Source of the DNA: Membranipora membranacea
Lineage: Eukaryota; Bryozoa; Gymnolaemata; Cheilostomatida; Membraniporidae
Assembly (NCBI GenBank): GCA_914767715.1
Contig: OU612066.1
Coordinates: 19,134,283 to 19,198,282, forward strand
DNA length: 64,000 nt
Direction of reading: 5' to 3'
Shown: positions 11,255-23,500 of the stretch, in pieces
Layout of the letters: each line of letters starts with the position of its first letter
How positions within the stretch are numbered: position 1 is the stretch's first letter
Program-made: the position numbers and the translations under genes
The notes under the pieces: generated by a model
Databases searched by the model: none
Seen by the model: the letters and a program-made list of their open reading frames with translations, nothing else
What the model was told of the DNA's origin: nothing

Positions 11255-13480
11255 AACACCTTAAAAAGCCCCTAAAATTGGCTGTTTTGGCATTCTGTGG
11301 TGCGCAATTCGGAGAAAACTGATACACAGTGCCATATTCTGTTGAAATTTCCTGTTTTTATTATGCTTCATCAAAGCGGCTTCGTATGTGAGAAATTATG
11401 AAAAAAAATTCTCTGGCCTCAATAATGGTCCTTTTGACAGCATGTTTTGAGTTATGGAAAAACAACTCCAAATGTATCTACCTTTGATGGTCTGTGCTGA
11501 TCTTGAAAAAATTAGTTATACTGCTGAAAATTGGGATGTGTGTCATTTAAACAGCCATATAGTGGAAAATAGCAAAAGATTTGGCTCTCACATATTCAAT
11601 CTATCTCAAATCGTTGCTTAAAAATTCACGTATATATCGGCAAATTTAAAAATTCACACACATTATGACGTGACGTGACGTGAAAAGCCTTTATGGGCCG
11701 ATCAAAAATAATTTTCAACCAAAAATTAGGATGAACTATATATCTAAGAATAATTTTAGCCTGTTATTAAATTTCTAGCAATCAAAGTAGCTCAGCCATC
11801 CACTTTGCTAAAAACAGCCTTTTTGGCCTCATTTCTTCGATAAAATGACGCGACGTCATCCAATCACAATTTTGGTGAGCTGTTAGCGATTAGTAGCTCG
11901 ACAGCTTTCCAACGATGTATAGAAAGTTCATATTTGCTGACCCCGTGTCTCTACCTTAAGGGATCTCATTAGCATCAGGAAGATACAGGACAATAAAACA
12001 TAGGTCTTCTTGGGGAAAAACAGTTGTTTACGCAACATGATTTTATCCTTCAATAAAAAAATTCAAACCCAATCCAAGTTGAGATGTCAGCTTTATTTTT
12101 CTTTGCTCCATGTGAACAGGTGCGTATTGACAACGATTTTCTCATAATATACTTACCGTAAGGTCGCGTATTGTAACCACGTGGCTTGTTGGTGAACAGG
12201 CCTGGGTTATTTTAGGGAACAAAACACAGATTTTAGCCATATCACACCAGCAAGCCCACTGTAATTTAACCACAATATCTAGCCACCCAGGTAATATAAT
12301 GATCAAGAAATGTGCACACTATGTGTTACATGCTAATGCCCTCCCACCACACTGCACAGACCTGACCACAGCCCACAGCTGTCTTACTTACTTCTTCAAA
12401 ACAAAACATTATGATACATTTCTGTCTGCCATAATAATGAGCATTGCATCGACTGGTTGGAGAAGAAGAATGCTGATTGGTTAACTATTGGTCAGATCGT
12501 TTCTATTTGGATGATAATCTTATGTAGTTGTAACGAGGCAAACAACTGCTTGAGGTCAAGGTCACTACATTGAGCTCAACAATTTTATATGTCTCTTCTG
12601 AGGTCGGATATTGTTAATAAAAATAAGAGATATATAGTCGCTGCTAGCTTGTTACAACTGAGTTAGTATGTATGTTCACTCATTAGCCACCTGCCTATAG
12701 AATTTTAAACGATGCCCTTATTACAACAGCGGTATGCTTGACTAAGTTTTAACCACTCATGGACATTAAGGTAATGTCAAAGACCGATCCGAATATCAAC
12801 ATATCATATACCGTTGGAAAGCTGCCGAGCTACTGAAAATGAATACCTGAACAAAAACTTGATTCGATGACGTTGTGTCATTTTAGGGAGGAAATGAGGC
12901 AAAAACCGCTGCTTTTGTCAATGCAGATGGAGGAGTCAAATTAATTGCAAAAAATTTCAAAACATGTGGAATGTATACTTAGAGATTTCATTCATCATAA
13001 AATTTGATTTTCTCTGATATATGACTAGTCTAAATTGACTCTTTACGTCACGCCATACAACGCATTTTTTTTGTGAAGCCGTGAAAATATGTGAAATTTC
13101 AATCATAAACTCACAACAGATCATAGGCTCGAATCAAAATTAATTATGATTTTCTCTTAGAGTACTCTTCAAATGTCATACACATTGACTTTCAAAAAAT
13201 TAGCTTGCATATTGCAGTGACAGTAGACTCTCGAATGCGGCTAATATTTTCGCCACCTTTGCATAACGCCAAACATGCTGTCCAAATAACCATTATTGTG
13301 GCCAAACAAAGTTTTTTTGAAAGTTCTCACATACGAAGCACACAAGAAATGCCAACATAATTTTTCATTGCATCTTCATTTTTCTTGAATTTAATGCAAA
13401 AGAATGCCAAAAAACACCTCAAAAGTCCTTAAAAAGACCTCAAAAGTCCCTAAAAATAGCCAATAAACCAATCAATCAAT
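11255..13480. mobile_element. Foldback element 1: ~700-bp inverted arms around an ~820-bp spacer
   Basis: The left arm (about 11255-11965) and right arm (about 12785-13480) are inverted copies. Both contain TTGGCATTCT, CTTCGTATGTGAGAA, GACAGCATGTTT, 'AAATGAC...AACGTCAT' or 'AAATGACGCGACGTCAT', and a stretch around CAGCTTTCCAACG. The spacer has no recognisable gene. A third, single-arm copy lies at 17285-17635. Such arm-spacer-arm structures without coding capacity are typical of foldback-type or large MITE elements. Confidence 0.65.
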
Positions 13481-13598
13481 AAAACAACGCTGGCTTATAA
13501 AACAGACCTGCCATTGAAAGCGATCAAGCATATCAAACTGATACAGTCTAGGATAATGAAGATAATAATATTTATGTTGAGTCCATAGACTTAATAAT

Positions 13599-15763
13599 AA
13601 ACCTAGAGAGGACACTGTATGGAGCATTAGCATTGAGGTAGTGAGGCACTTAATTATGGTGACGCGACGTCACTGGAGGGTGTAGAAACAGTGATTTTTA
13701 CCCATAGCTATCATTGATTTACCTGTCCCAGCTCTGGTTAAATGTTGATAACTCAATTGGCTTCAATCGGAATTTAAGTTTGAAAATTGCAATAAATTCA
13801 GCACTTCTGCCGATCATTTTGATAGTCTATTTAGCTTCGTAGCTTAAATATTATCAATAAAGCAAGCTATTGAAAACGGTGCACAGACTAAAAGCTATAC
13901 TTTTTTTTGCAGTTTCAGTCCTGAATAAATGCTTATATCTCAAACAATTTTGATGGAATTTTGAGTTTGAAAATTGCAATAGACTCAACAGCTTCTGGTG
14001 ATCATTTTGATAGTCTGTTTAGCTTTGTAGCGCAAATATTATCAAAAAAGCAAGCTATTGAAAACGGTGTATAGACTCAAGACTATAACTTTTTTTGCAG
14101 TTTCAACCTTGATTTGAAGTTTATTGCCTAATCAATTTTAATGGGATTTCAAGTTTGAAAATTGCAATAGATTCAGCAGCTTATGGGGCTCATTTTGAAG
14201 GTCTGTTCAGCGTTGTAGCTCAGGTATAACCGGGGAGTTTAGGACTTTCCTCCTTGTTATAACCGAACAAGCAAGGACAATACCTAGCAGGCAAAGGAAA
14301 GTATAGTCATTGTATCACAGTTACATACTGGTGGTTCAGAAGATCCGCTCTGGCCTGGCTTATCCATTGTGAACAAATAGTGCTTAGCTTGATGAGTGTT
14401 ACAACTGCTGTGTACTCAGAAATCTAGAAATCTGTTCCTATATTGCTGACTCCAGCAGACCCAATAAACATAATAGTATTTCAAAAGTTCATAAGATAGT
14501 GTTTCGTGGTCAGAATTGATGTATTATGATTTCCTAAATTACCGGATTTAGCTGTTGCTTGTTTTATCAGGCTAGAAGGTAAGAACGAGGAGAATGCTGC
14601 CGGGGCAGGAGGTCTCCCTTTACTTTTGACCCACCGAAGTGACCATTATATTAGCTACACAGAATATCGTCTACTATGAACTTCAATTTTATTTGAAGCT
14701 TTGTGAGGTCCGGCCTTGACTTGTTTACTTCCAACTATCTCGTTTGGTCACATTTCAATAATGGTTGTGATGTATTGTCTAAGGTCATGAAATTTCTTAT
14801 TGTGTATGCCTGGCTCAAAATGAGCAAAAAAGCATTCAAAAAAAGCAAGGATGAAATTAGTCATTTCCTTGGTAATTGTGTATTCACCAAGTAAATTCAA
14901 TTGCTTGCTTCCTCAGTTATTCCAAGGAAGAAAGTCGTGAACTTCATGGTTTTACTTGAGCTACAAGGCAGAACTGACCATCAAAATGATCTCCACAAGC
15001 TACCGAATCTATTGCAATTTTTAAACTCAAAATCCCATCGAAATTGATAAGAAAATAAACTTTAAAACGGGGCTGAAACTGCAAAAAATATTATAGCTTC
15101 GAGTCTAAGCACCGTTTTCAATAGCTTGCAATAGCTTGCTTTTTTGATAATATTTGAGCTACAAAGCTAAACAGACTATTAAAATGATCACCTGTAGCTG
15201 CTGAATTGATAGCAATTTTCAAACTCCAAATTCCAACAAAATTGTTTGAGAAATAAGCATTTAATCAGGACTGAAACTGCAAAAAAAATTATGGCTTTGA
15301 GTCTATGCACTGTTTTCAATAGCTTGGTTTTTTGATAATATTTGAGCTATGAAGCTAAACAGACCATCAAAATGGTCACCAGAAGCTGCTGAGTCTATTG
15401 CAATTTTCAGACTCAAAATTTAATCAAAATTGTTTGAGATATAAGCATTTATTCAGGACTGAAACTGCAAAAAACATTATAGCACCGTTATGCACCGTTT
15501 TCAATAGCTTGCTTTTTTGATAATATTTGACCTATGAAGCTAAACAGACTATCAAAATGATCACCAGAAGCTGCTGAATCCATTGCAATTTTCAAACTTA
15601 AATTCCGATTGAAGCCAATCGAGTTATCAACATTTAACCAGAGCTGGGACAGGTAAATCAATTATAGCCATCAGTAAAAATCACTGTTTCTACACCCTCC
15701 AGTGACGTCGCGTCACCATAATTAAGTGCCTCACTTCAGCTATATACAGTGTCCTGTCTAGGT
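13599..15763. mobile_element. Foldback element 2: inverted arms built from ~190-bp tandem subrepeats
   Basis: The termini are inverted (AACCTAGAGAGGACACTGTAT at left, mirrored by ATACAGTGTCCTGTCTAGGTT at right), followed inward by the shared GTGACGCGACGTCACTGG. The left arm (to about 14215) has about three, and the right arm (from about 14990) about four, copies of a subrepeat. The subrepeat contains TTGAAAATTGCAAT, GATCATTTTGATAGTCT and GCAAGCTATTGAAAACGGTG. The 770-bp spacer has no recognisable gene. Confidence 0.75.
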
Positions 15764-17284
15764 TGAGTCATATTAACATTATGACCTGTCTGGGTTTACG
15801 CTGCGCCATTAACCAAGCACCATGTATATGTCATCATATGTCTCTTTGTAGTGCCCCTTGCAAATAAACTTTAGTAGTCGTAGACTTGATAAGTCTATGG
15901 TAGAAGAACATGTAGTGATTTTGCTAAAGCTGATACTGCCTAGTGGTATTGGAATGTGTGGGAGCCCAATATTATGATGTCTGGAGTTGTTATCTGCAAG
16001 CAGCCTATTGTCACAAATTCAACAAAACACAAGACATGCATGCATATTAGTAGAGTATACTGAAGCTCAATGAGACAGAGAGCCTTGTCTGTTCAGTCCT
16101 GACCTTCAAGGCAGTAAATAGATATCAGGATAGATACAAATTGAAGATTTGCTCGATGTGATGATGCAACGGCTATTTAATACTCAACGACTTGCTGAGA
16201 TTGAGAATGTTACCATTGTAGAGCAACTATTCTTCCGTTGGATATGCCAGTAAAGTAAGTACCGTTACAATGTAGAATGTTGACCATAGTTAGTAAGCTG
16301 ATTAACCAAAGCACCACCCTGTCTTAATGACAGTTGTAGTGCCTCCTGCAATCATTCAGGTGTGTTCGAATTACAAATAGATGGGCAAAAATGCTTCCTG
16401 AGTGAAATATAGGTGAGCTCCTGTTCACAAACCACTCACTCCTAGATAGATATCGCTGTATATTATCCTGAGTGAATAAAACCTATTGAATAACGACTGG
16501 GTCCTTTGTTGGTATTAAACTTAAAATTTGCACACGTCAGTGAATGGTATCATCCATATGTTGACATCGGGCATTTCGATTTCATTTTTTCAAGACTTCT
16601 GCGAGTAGGTTCTCACAAAATCTCTGCTAATAATAACATCACAGGCAAACCACAAAAAGTACAATCCGAAGGTGTCTCATGTTCTATTGGAAATATGTGT
16701 ACGATAAGCTTCTTACCCTAGAGGGTTTGCCATTTCGAGCAATGTACTCACTAAATTCACTTTATATAGGCTCCCACCACAGCTAGGCGGAGTATCACGC
16801 CAGCGAACATTGAGTCATGTTAAAACTAGTGAGACTGAACAATACAGAAGCCTGCTGTGGAAGTTTTGTGTTTTTTTTTCATTACCTTGACAAATTCTTG
16901 TAACTTGTAACCAGTTCAATGCTGGAGGATATTAGATGGGGGGGGGGGAGGAATTATGCATGAGCACCGATCCCACCTTCCACTCACTTACTGCAAACAG
17001 CATAACATCGGATATTCAGCAAAATTCAAGGTTTATATGTCAGTATACTACTGCCCTCTTCAAAGACAACAAACAGACTCCAGAATAGTATTTGACCCCT
17101 GAATAATGTTCTGGAACATCAGATGGCGAAGGCTGCGATTGAGAAAGTAACCACAGTTGAGCAATCATGCTCTCCATGCCTGTTAAGTAAGTATCACACC
17201 AATCCAAGGCTGTAGGCTACCTAAACCTAACTCTGGACACTTTTAATAAAGCGTATTAGAAACAGTAAATGACAACAGAATATG
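15764..17284. other. No secure gene; two related short open segments
   Basis: Between foldback element 2 and the solo arm there is no secure gene. Two segments, 16134-16253 and about 17101-17190, share 'ATTGAGAA-GT-ACCA--GT-GAGCAA' and each ends next to a GTAAGTA donor-like site. They may be a duplicated exon or a repeat. A run of about 11 G lies near 16940. Confidence 0.3.
16134..16253 (+). other. Unassigned exon-like open segment
   Basis: It is an open frame of 39 codons, hydrophobic-helical in character (LLDVMMQRLFNTQ ... VEQLFFRW), after a poor acceptor and followed by GTAAAG/GTAAGT donor-like sites. It could be a diverged TANGO6 exon, because phase 0 would follow exon 6, but I recognise no specific TANGO6 motif. 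A related degenerate copy about 950 bp downstream argues for a repeat. Confidence 0.15.
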
Positions 17285-17635
17285 GCATAACGTATCAGTT
17301 TTTTCCCAAATTTCGCACCACAGAATGCCGAAAAACACCTTTAAAAGGTCCCTAAATTGGCTGTTTTTGGCATTCTGTGGTGCGCAATTCGAGGAAGACT
17401 AATTCCTACTAAATGTATCTACCTTTGATGGTGTATGCCGATATTGATACATTTGATATACTGCTGAAATTTGTGGTGTGTGTCATTTAAACAGCAATAT
17501 AGTGGAAAAAAGCAAAATAATTGGCCCTTTTTTATTCAAACTGTCTCAAATTGTTTGTTAATATTTCGCATTATATCATCAAAGTTAAAAATCTACACGC
17601 ATTATGACGTGACGTAAAAAGCCACATTGGGAAAT
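17285..17635. mobile_element. Solo arm of the foldback element 1 family
   Basis: It shares long stretches, in the same orientation, with 11255-11690: GGCTGTTTTTGGCATTCTGTGGTGCGCAATTCG-type sequence, then ATCTACCTTTGATGGTGTATGCCGAT and TTATGACGTGACG. No matching inverted arm is seen next to it. Confidence 0.6.
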
Positions 17636-17849
17636 CAGCTGCAAAGTCCTGCAGCAAAATGGACAAATTTGATGCTTTCATTTCGAGTCATGTCAAATGT
17701 TGTGTTCGGCGAAATCAGCATAATGAAGGGCATGGGGTTTGCCTGTGATAAGTCAAAAGAACTTACCGCCCTTTGGACCAACATAACATGGTACATGGTA
17801 ATGTTGGTCTCAAGAGTGTCAAGTTCTTAGGACATAGGAAAAATAATTG

Positions 17850-18210
17850 CATCAATATTTTATACCCTGTTACTATCATTATAAGTCTAGAGTTATGCCC
17901 CCTGTAATACCACCTCGCTCACAGAGAGGCGCTCATCTACGACATCATCTCTACATAAGACTCCATCTAGTGGTGATTCTACTCACCCTCTACCTCCCAG
18001 ATGTTTGCAGCTGTACTAACATCATCAGGCAGTAGAGTATTACCTCATCATACACCACACAGTATCTATAGGTAATCAAGGTTGTCTCGTCATTTTGTCG
18101 CCCCCCCCCCCCCCCGCACAGTTGATTAAAATTACTTATTGACACTCAAGACCAACTCAACCCAAGCTTACCTGACGGTTTGGATATAATGATGACAATG
18201 TGTGAAAATC
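17850..18210 (+). pseudogene. Decayed duplicate of a WDPCP 3' exon (copy of 25230-25635)
   Basis: This stretch is homologous to the serine/proline-rich WDPCP exon at 25263-25455 and the intron after it, including the shared poly-C run. Relative to that copy it has lost the splice acceptor (CATTATAAGTCTAG in place of CATTATACAG) and has single-base deletions in the coding stretch (AGAGAGGCGC against AGAGAGGGCGC; CACCC against CCCCCC). It cannot encode the original peptide. It is the left end of a larger duplication that resumes at 18880-20330. Confidence 0.75.
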
Positions 18211-18879
18211 CTACCTGATCACACCCATCTTACAAAAAAAATTTGATGAATATGTGTTCCCCTATTTTATATGTCCATAAGTATTTCCTGAATTAATTAT
18301 TGAAAGGTTCGGTCATTTCAGTAGGAACATCTGGTAAATAAAGAAACTTGTTCGTGGAGAACCTTGGCAAGTTATATAACACAATTTTTCTATTGTATAC
18401 CAGTAATCCTATAAGTTTAATTCTATTCCAGTAGCAGCCTGCGAATGACCCGATCAGGCGGCCCAGCTGAGGTTCTTGAACTTAAAGGAGGCAACAAGCG
18501 TTTGATGAGCAGGCAGCAATGCGGGCTGGGAGAAAGATGCGGGCTCCTACAGTGACAGCATAGCCAGCAGCTGCAGTAAAACAGGTAATACCCATCCACC
18601 TAATCAGCTATCGGTAAACAATGTACCAGAGTCAGTGGTGTCCCAGATTAACAGAGGAAAGCTAGTTGACCTCAGAAAATTTGTTGAGAAATGATGCCCC
18701 TGTATTATGAATCGTAATTTTTTTAATTATGGCACTTGCTCTAGGAGGGCATGCAAGTTCAGTCACGCCTGTAGTAAATGTGAAGACAAGAACCATGGAG
18801 TTGAGATAATGACAATTTTGTCCAAAAATAAAAGCAAAATCAATACATTTGCAGACATACATTACTTGAGTCACAAAAC

Positions 18880-20330
18880 ACTGATTTACAATATTCCGAA
18901 TTAAATTAAGAAGTCTTAAATTTAGCAATACTGAATTACCAATTGCTTTAATATTAGCGAAAGCACAATGAGAGATTGTATGAAACAGTAACTAACAGTT
19001 TGGTTTGTGCTCAGTATTCATACTGCAGTTTTGGTTATTTTCTTACCAATGATCAAGCATTTAGTCTCCAACCATACCCATTTTTGGAAAGAGAATGACT
19101 CTCCAAGTGTGACATGACCAAATTGACTTACAGTTAGAATCTGGTTGCTTGGCTTGATACTTCCTTAATTTCATTAGTTCAAAGCGAGGTTGTTCAAAGT
19201 TGCATTATAATGTTGTATATATATGATTAGATATGTATATTGGTGCTCGGTTATTTTCATTCCTCTATCAAACCATGGTCCGATAACATTGAAATGTCGT
19301 GCTGATTTCTACTCAATATAATTGCTGCCATTGTTGAAAAATTTCATATAAAACTGAAATATTATTATTATTTAAGTATTTATTTATATACATATCTGAT
19401 AACCTCAATAATTGTCACACTTGCTCAAAAGACTGAAATCTGTATAATTGTGGCTGTGATTGAACACTCCTTCATAGCGCTCTGCTCATCAGATAAATCT
19501 AAACTAGAAGTACGGTAGTCTTCTTTATTAAACTTCTCTGAAGGAAAACGCTCAGAAAAAACTCTCACTACTTGAAGCAAGGTTAGATTGTCTGCGTAGC
19601 TGCGTGCATCTCATTATACATTATACATATACATTCTGAATTCTGAATTCTGAATTCATATCAATGGCTTGCTCTGTATTTTACACATGGTGTGGTATTA
19701 TATAGAAATGAGAATAGTGGATGGATCAAGATGTGGCGCATTTGCTAGATTTTGTTTGCATATATTTTGGTCAGAAATGCAAAATCATATTGAACGCTTT
19801 ATTAATATTATCTCAAATCACCTGAATACATTTGTGTCGAGTTCATCCCAATTTTGTCCACAAATTAAAGCAATGGATTTAGTAGCCCTGCTACTTGATC
19901 GATACATTGGCACACATACATTACTAGAGTCGCCATACACTGATATAAAATTTATAATCATGTTAATGGTCATATATGGTAGAAATTACCTACTCAGACA
20001 GATATATATAGCATTAGCAAGGAGTTGAAGTCTTTAACTCCTTGTATATAGTAAGATCCTAAATGGGAAGGATGTGTGGTCTATTGCTGACAGCTATAAC
20101 TTATGCGGCCACACTGCATGTGTAGTCTTAGTAGTTGACAATCCTCCTAATGTTGACAGTTGTTTTGTTTGTTGAAAAGTCTTCATGTGTGGTCCAACAT
20201 TGACAGTCATAATGTATGCAGCTATTTTGCATGGGTGGTCTAACAGTATATGTCTGCATTTGCTAATGTTGACAGTTATGTTTCTAGAAAAATCTCCATG
20301 TGTTGACACTCATAATATATGAAGCTTTTC
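18880..20330. repeat. Segmental duplicate, homologous to 28320-30045
   Basis: It shares long diverged similarity with the region 3' of WDPCP. Shared motifs include GAAACAG-AACTAACAG, TTGTGCTCAGTAT, GTTGCTTG, AAAGTTGCA-TATAATGTT, TTTACACATGGT-TGGTAT and GTCTTCATGTGTGGTCCAAC. The two copies have diverged by substitutions and indels. The intervening 18211-18879 is unlike the equivalent part of the other copy. The 119-codon frame at 19669-20028 lies here and resembles no known protein. Confidence 0.65.
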
Positions 20331-20551
20331 TGCCCTTGTTGACTGGCATTTGTAGTTGGACATAGTAGGATGCTTATGAGCATCCCACAATGCACCTTTT
20401 TGGAATTCCCAGTGAGATCAATTCAATAATAACATTGTGATCGACCTGATCCTCTTAGGAATCTCTGTTCAGTTTGAGATTGTGTATTGTCAATTAATGC
20501 CTTATTCTGTCTGAGATGTTTTTTTTTAATTTCTTTATTCGTTTTCCACAG

Positions 20552-23500
20552 ATTCACCTGTTGGATTTACCCGGTAGACCTGACCGTAATCGACAGATAC
20601 AGGTATCTCCCACTGCTGATGCTTTACCGATAGTGATAGCTGATAGCGTCAGAGGAGGCGTGGCCATGGGCTCCAATGACCAATCAGGAAGAGTGAGCTA
20701 ATCTGTGTATTGTAACACAAAGTGGAGGAAAACCTCATATACTGGCATATACTAAAACAGAGTGTGAACCTTTCGATGTTCAATTTTGGTAGCTGATTTT
20801 TAAGAGAAGTGATCCTGCCCACCGTGGATACATGTCAGTTTATACAGTAACTTAACATGGTTTTATAAGGATTATACTGAATTTGACCATCAGTTTCCCA
20901 AGCCAATCAGGTTTAATGTATTGATACATGTTTAGGGTTTTTGGTCTTCAATGTTTAGCTGCACCCCGGCTCCTATACTTACAGTCCCTACAGACGGTCT
21001 CATTCACTATAACCTGATTGGACGCTGAGATATACCTGTTTGCTAGTCTGCTCATTAATATATGTATTGCTGCAGAACCTCATAGTATTTTATTTATTAT
21101 AGCGGGAGAGATGGTAGTAAGTTGGTTAGTGTAGAGAGATCTGTAAACACAAAGAGCTGTATACTCAGAACACATCACACCAGTGTACCGCTCACCAGCT
21201 ATCTCGTCAAGCTCAAATGGGATAATACACTACAGAATTTTATCGCCTCGTGTGAGGTCAACTCCCTGCTACTCTACAGGTATGTAAGGACAGAGAGGGT
21301 GGGATATACCCCTCCTACCCTCCCTGGTTAGGACAACTCAGTCCTGCTATTAACTGTAGGTAAAACCATATAATAGCTCTCAGGTGGAATATGGTAACCG
21401 AATTGGGTATCTGAATAACCTGAACTGAATTCCGCAAAGCATACTGATTTTATGACTTACTGTACATGAATTAAATATCTTGCTGACCGAATCAGAAGTG
21501 CAAAATTATTGATCAAGTATTGAGTGATCCTTGCCCTGTGATTATGATCTACCTGTGTGTTGCTTTTTGCCTCTGTCTACCCCTGCATGCATGCCAGTGC
21601 GTACTGAATATCAGGCTGACTTTATAGAGTGGCATCCATCTGGTGCTTTATTTGTTGTGCTCAATAATAAGGGTGAACTACAGGTAAATATTCTGCAGCT
21701 CGATATCAATAATATTTATGAGGATAATACGAGTTTGACACTTGGTTTCATCAATCGGGTTAAATATATAATTGCAAATTGTGGCGATAGTGTGATGTAG
21801 GATTTTGATGTGAACTATATCCTAAGTCTAAATCCTTGGAGTGGAGACGGCTTACTTGGACTGCTACTTTTTTTTCTAGTTCTTGTTGACAAATTTTATG
21901 TTTTTGTCAAAAACTTGCAAGCAATTGAATATTGAAGCTATTACAGGTATATGATAAAGCTCTGACATGCTTGAGTCTTACTCTAGAAGGAGTGGAATTT
22001 GTGCCTCATATTGAGCTCTCCAATTTCTTCAGGTGAGTGCTGCATTTTCAAAACCTGTTATTTAGATAATTTGGTTAAAGGTACAGAGTTTTTTTACATC
22101 GATAAAAACTCATTTATTCTAAAGCAATGTGACAAGGCTCAGTGGTGTAATATGCAGCACTGTGTGCTACTTTGTAATTTTACTTACTTTTAACCTGGCA
22201 TTTGAGCGTCATATTTTGTAGCTATCTTATCTTGGCTCATGCGTTATCCAGTACCACCCCACACATTTATAGCGTGTTTTGCTAATTTATTTATCTCGCC
22301 TGTTAGCGAGAAAGTCTTGGTTCCTATTATCAAATTAATACTCAATTTTATCAAAAACATATTTTAAATGGTCCAAAAATCGCTACTGCCTTACATATGA
22401 TGTATTGTCAGTTTATCATGCTCTATTTTGTAGATTATCTCCACATGTGAGGAGGATATCATGGTGTAATCACAGTACACAGCATACACGCAGTGTCCCA
22501 TCTACTAGAAATACACTACTAATAACATTTGGCAGGTAAATACACTACTCATAACATTCGATAGGTAAATACACTACTCATAATAACCCAATACTGTCAT
22601 GATCTCTATTGGCTCACCTCCCTGTCAAAATATTCATACCCTTATGAAGCCCACTAGATTGTTATTTATAAACATACCCTGATTATCATCGCTAACATCG
22701 AGCCACGTATGTACAATATATCAGTGTATTAGTGGATGGACCTGTAGTTCTATTTTCTGCTCTAATTGTAGAGGACCTGTTGGTATAATGAAGTTAACTG
22801 GTGAGAATCTGTGTAACTCAGATCTATCGTGTCCTCTACTCATCAAAGAGTCTCTCAAATCTAACTCCTTTACTCAGGTAAGGCAAGGTTACACAGGTAA
22901 GGTTAGCTTACTCAGGAGTGGTTAGGTTTCAGGTAAAACCATAGAACCTACTATAACAGTACATGTCTCTCTAATATGGATTATATTTCAATTTTATGTG
23001 GGTTACCCGTGAATAAATAAGTTGTTACTCAAAAGACATTTCTGTCACTAATTTTAATCTAGTCAATAACAGTGAATATTGGTAAGCCTATATATTCAGT
23101 TATTGTTTTAACTTGTTTCGGTTTCGCCAGATTGTGTCCGTTGACAGTCTATATTCTTGTCTTGCTACCAAATTATTAAGAGCTATGAGCTGGAACACAG
23201 AGAGTCATGATTGTTTCAATGCTTGGTGAGCATCATGAACATCCTGCTCAGACAACCTCTGAGTAAGGCTAACGAAGGAACGGTCAGTCGGTCATGTGTG
23301 ACTTAAACTAACATTGTGTCTTGTCATCAGTATTTGACTCACGGAGACCATATTCTTGGTATAAGTCAAAGTAAAAACACCACACACCTTCCTCAATTAC
23401 TATGTCTTGGGCTTCTTTCATACAAAGATTTTTGAGGTTTGGTCAACCTAACTAAACTGTAAAGCAACCTTGTTGTAAGTACTTTCCGCTTAAGAAAATG

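Noticed and set aside
12140-12230. U1-like 5' end (ATACTTACC) that might mark an snRNA gene
   Set aside because: Only the first nine bases agree with U1; nothing after them matches, and there is no Sm site in the expected place.
19669-20028. 119-codon plus-strand frame in the duplicated block
   Set aside because: The homologous stretch near 29740-29850 is not open in the same way and no family resemblance is seen, so it is probably chance in a repeat.
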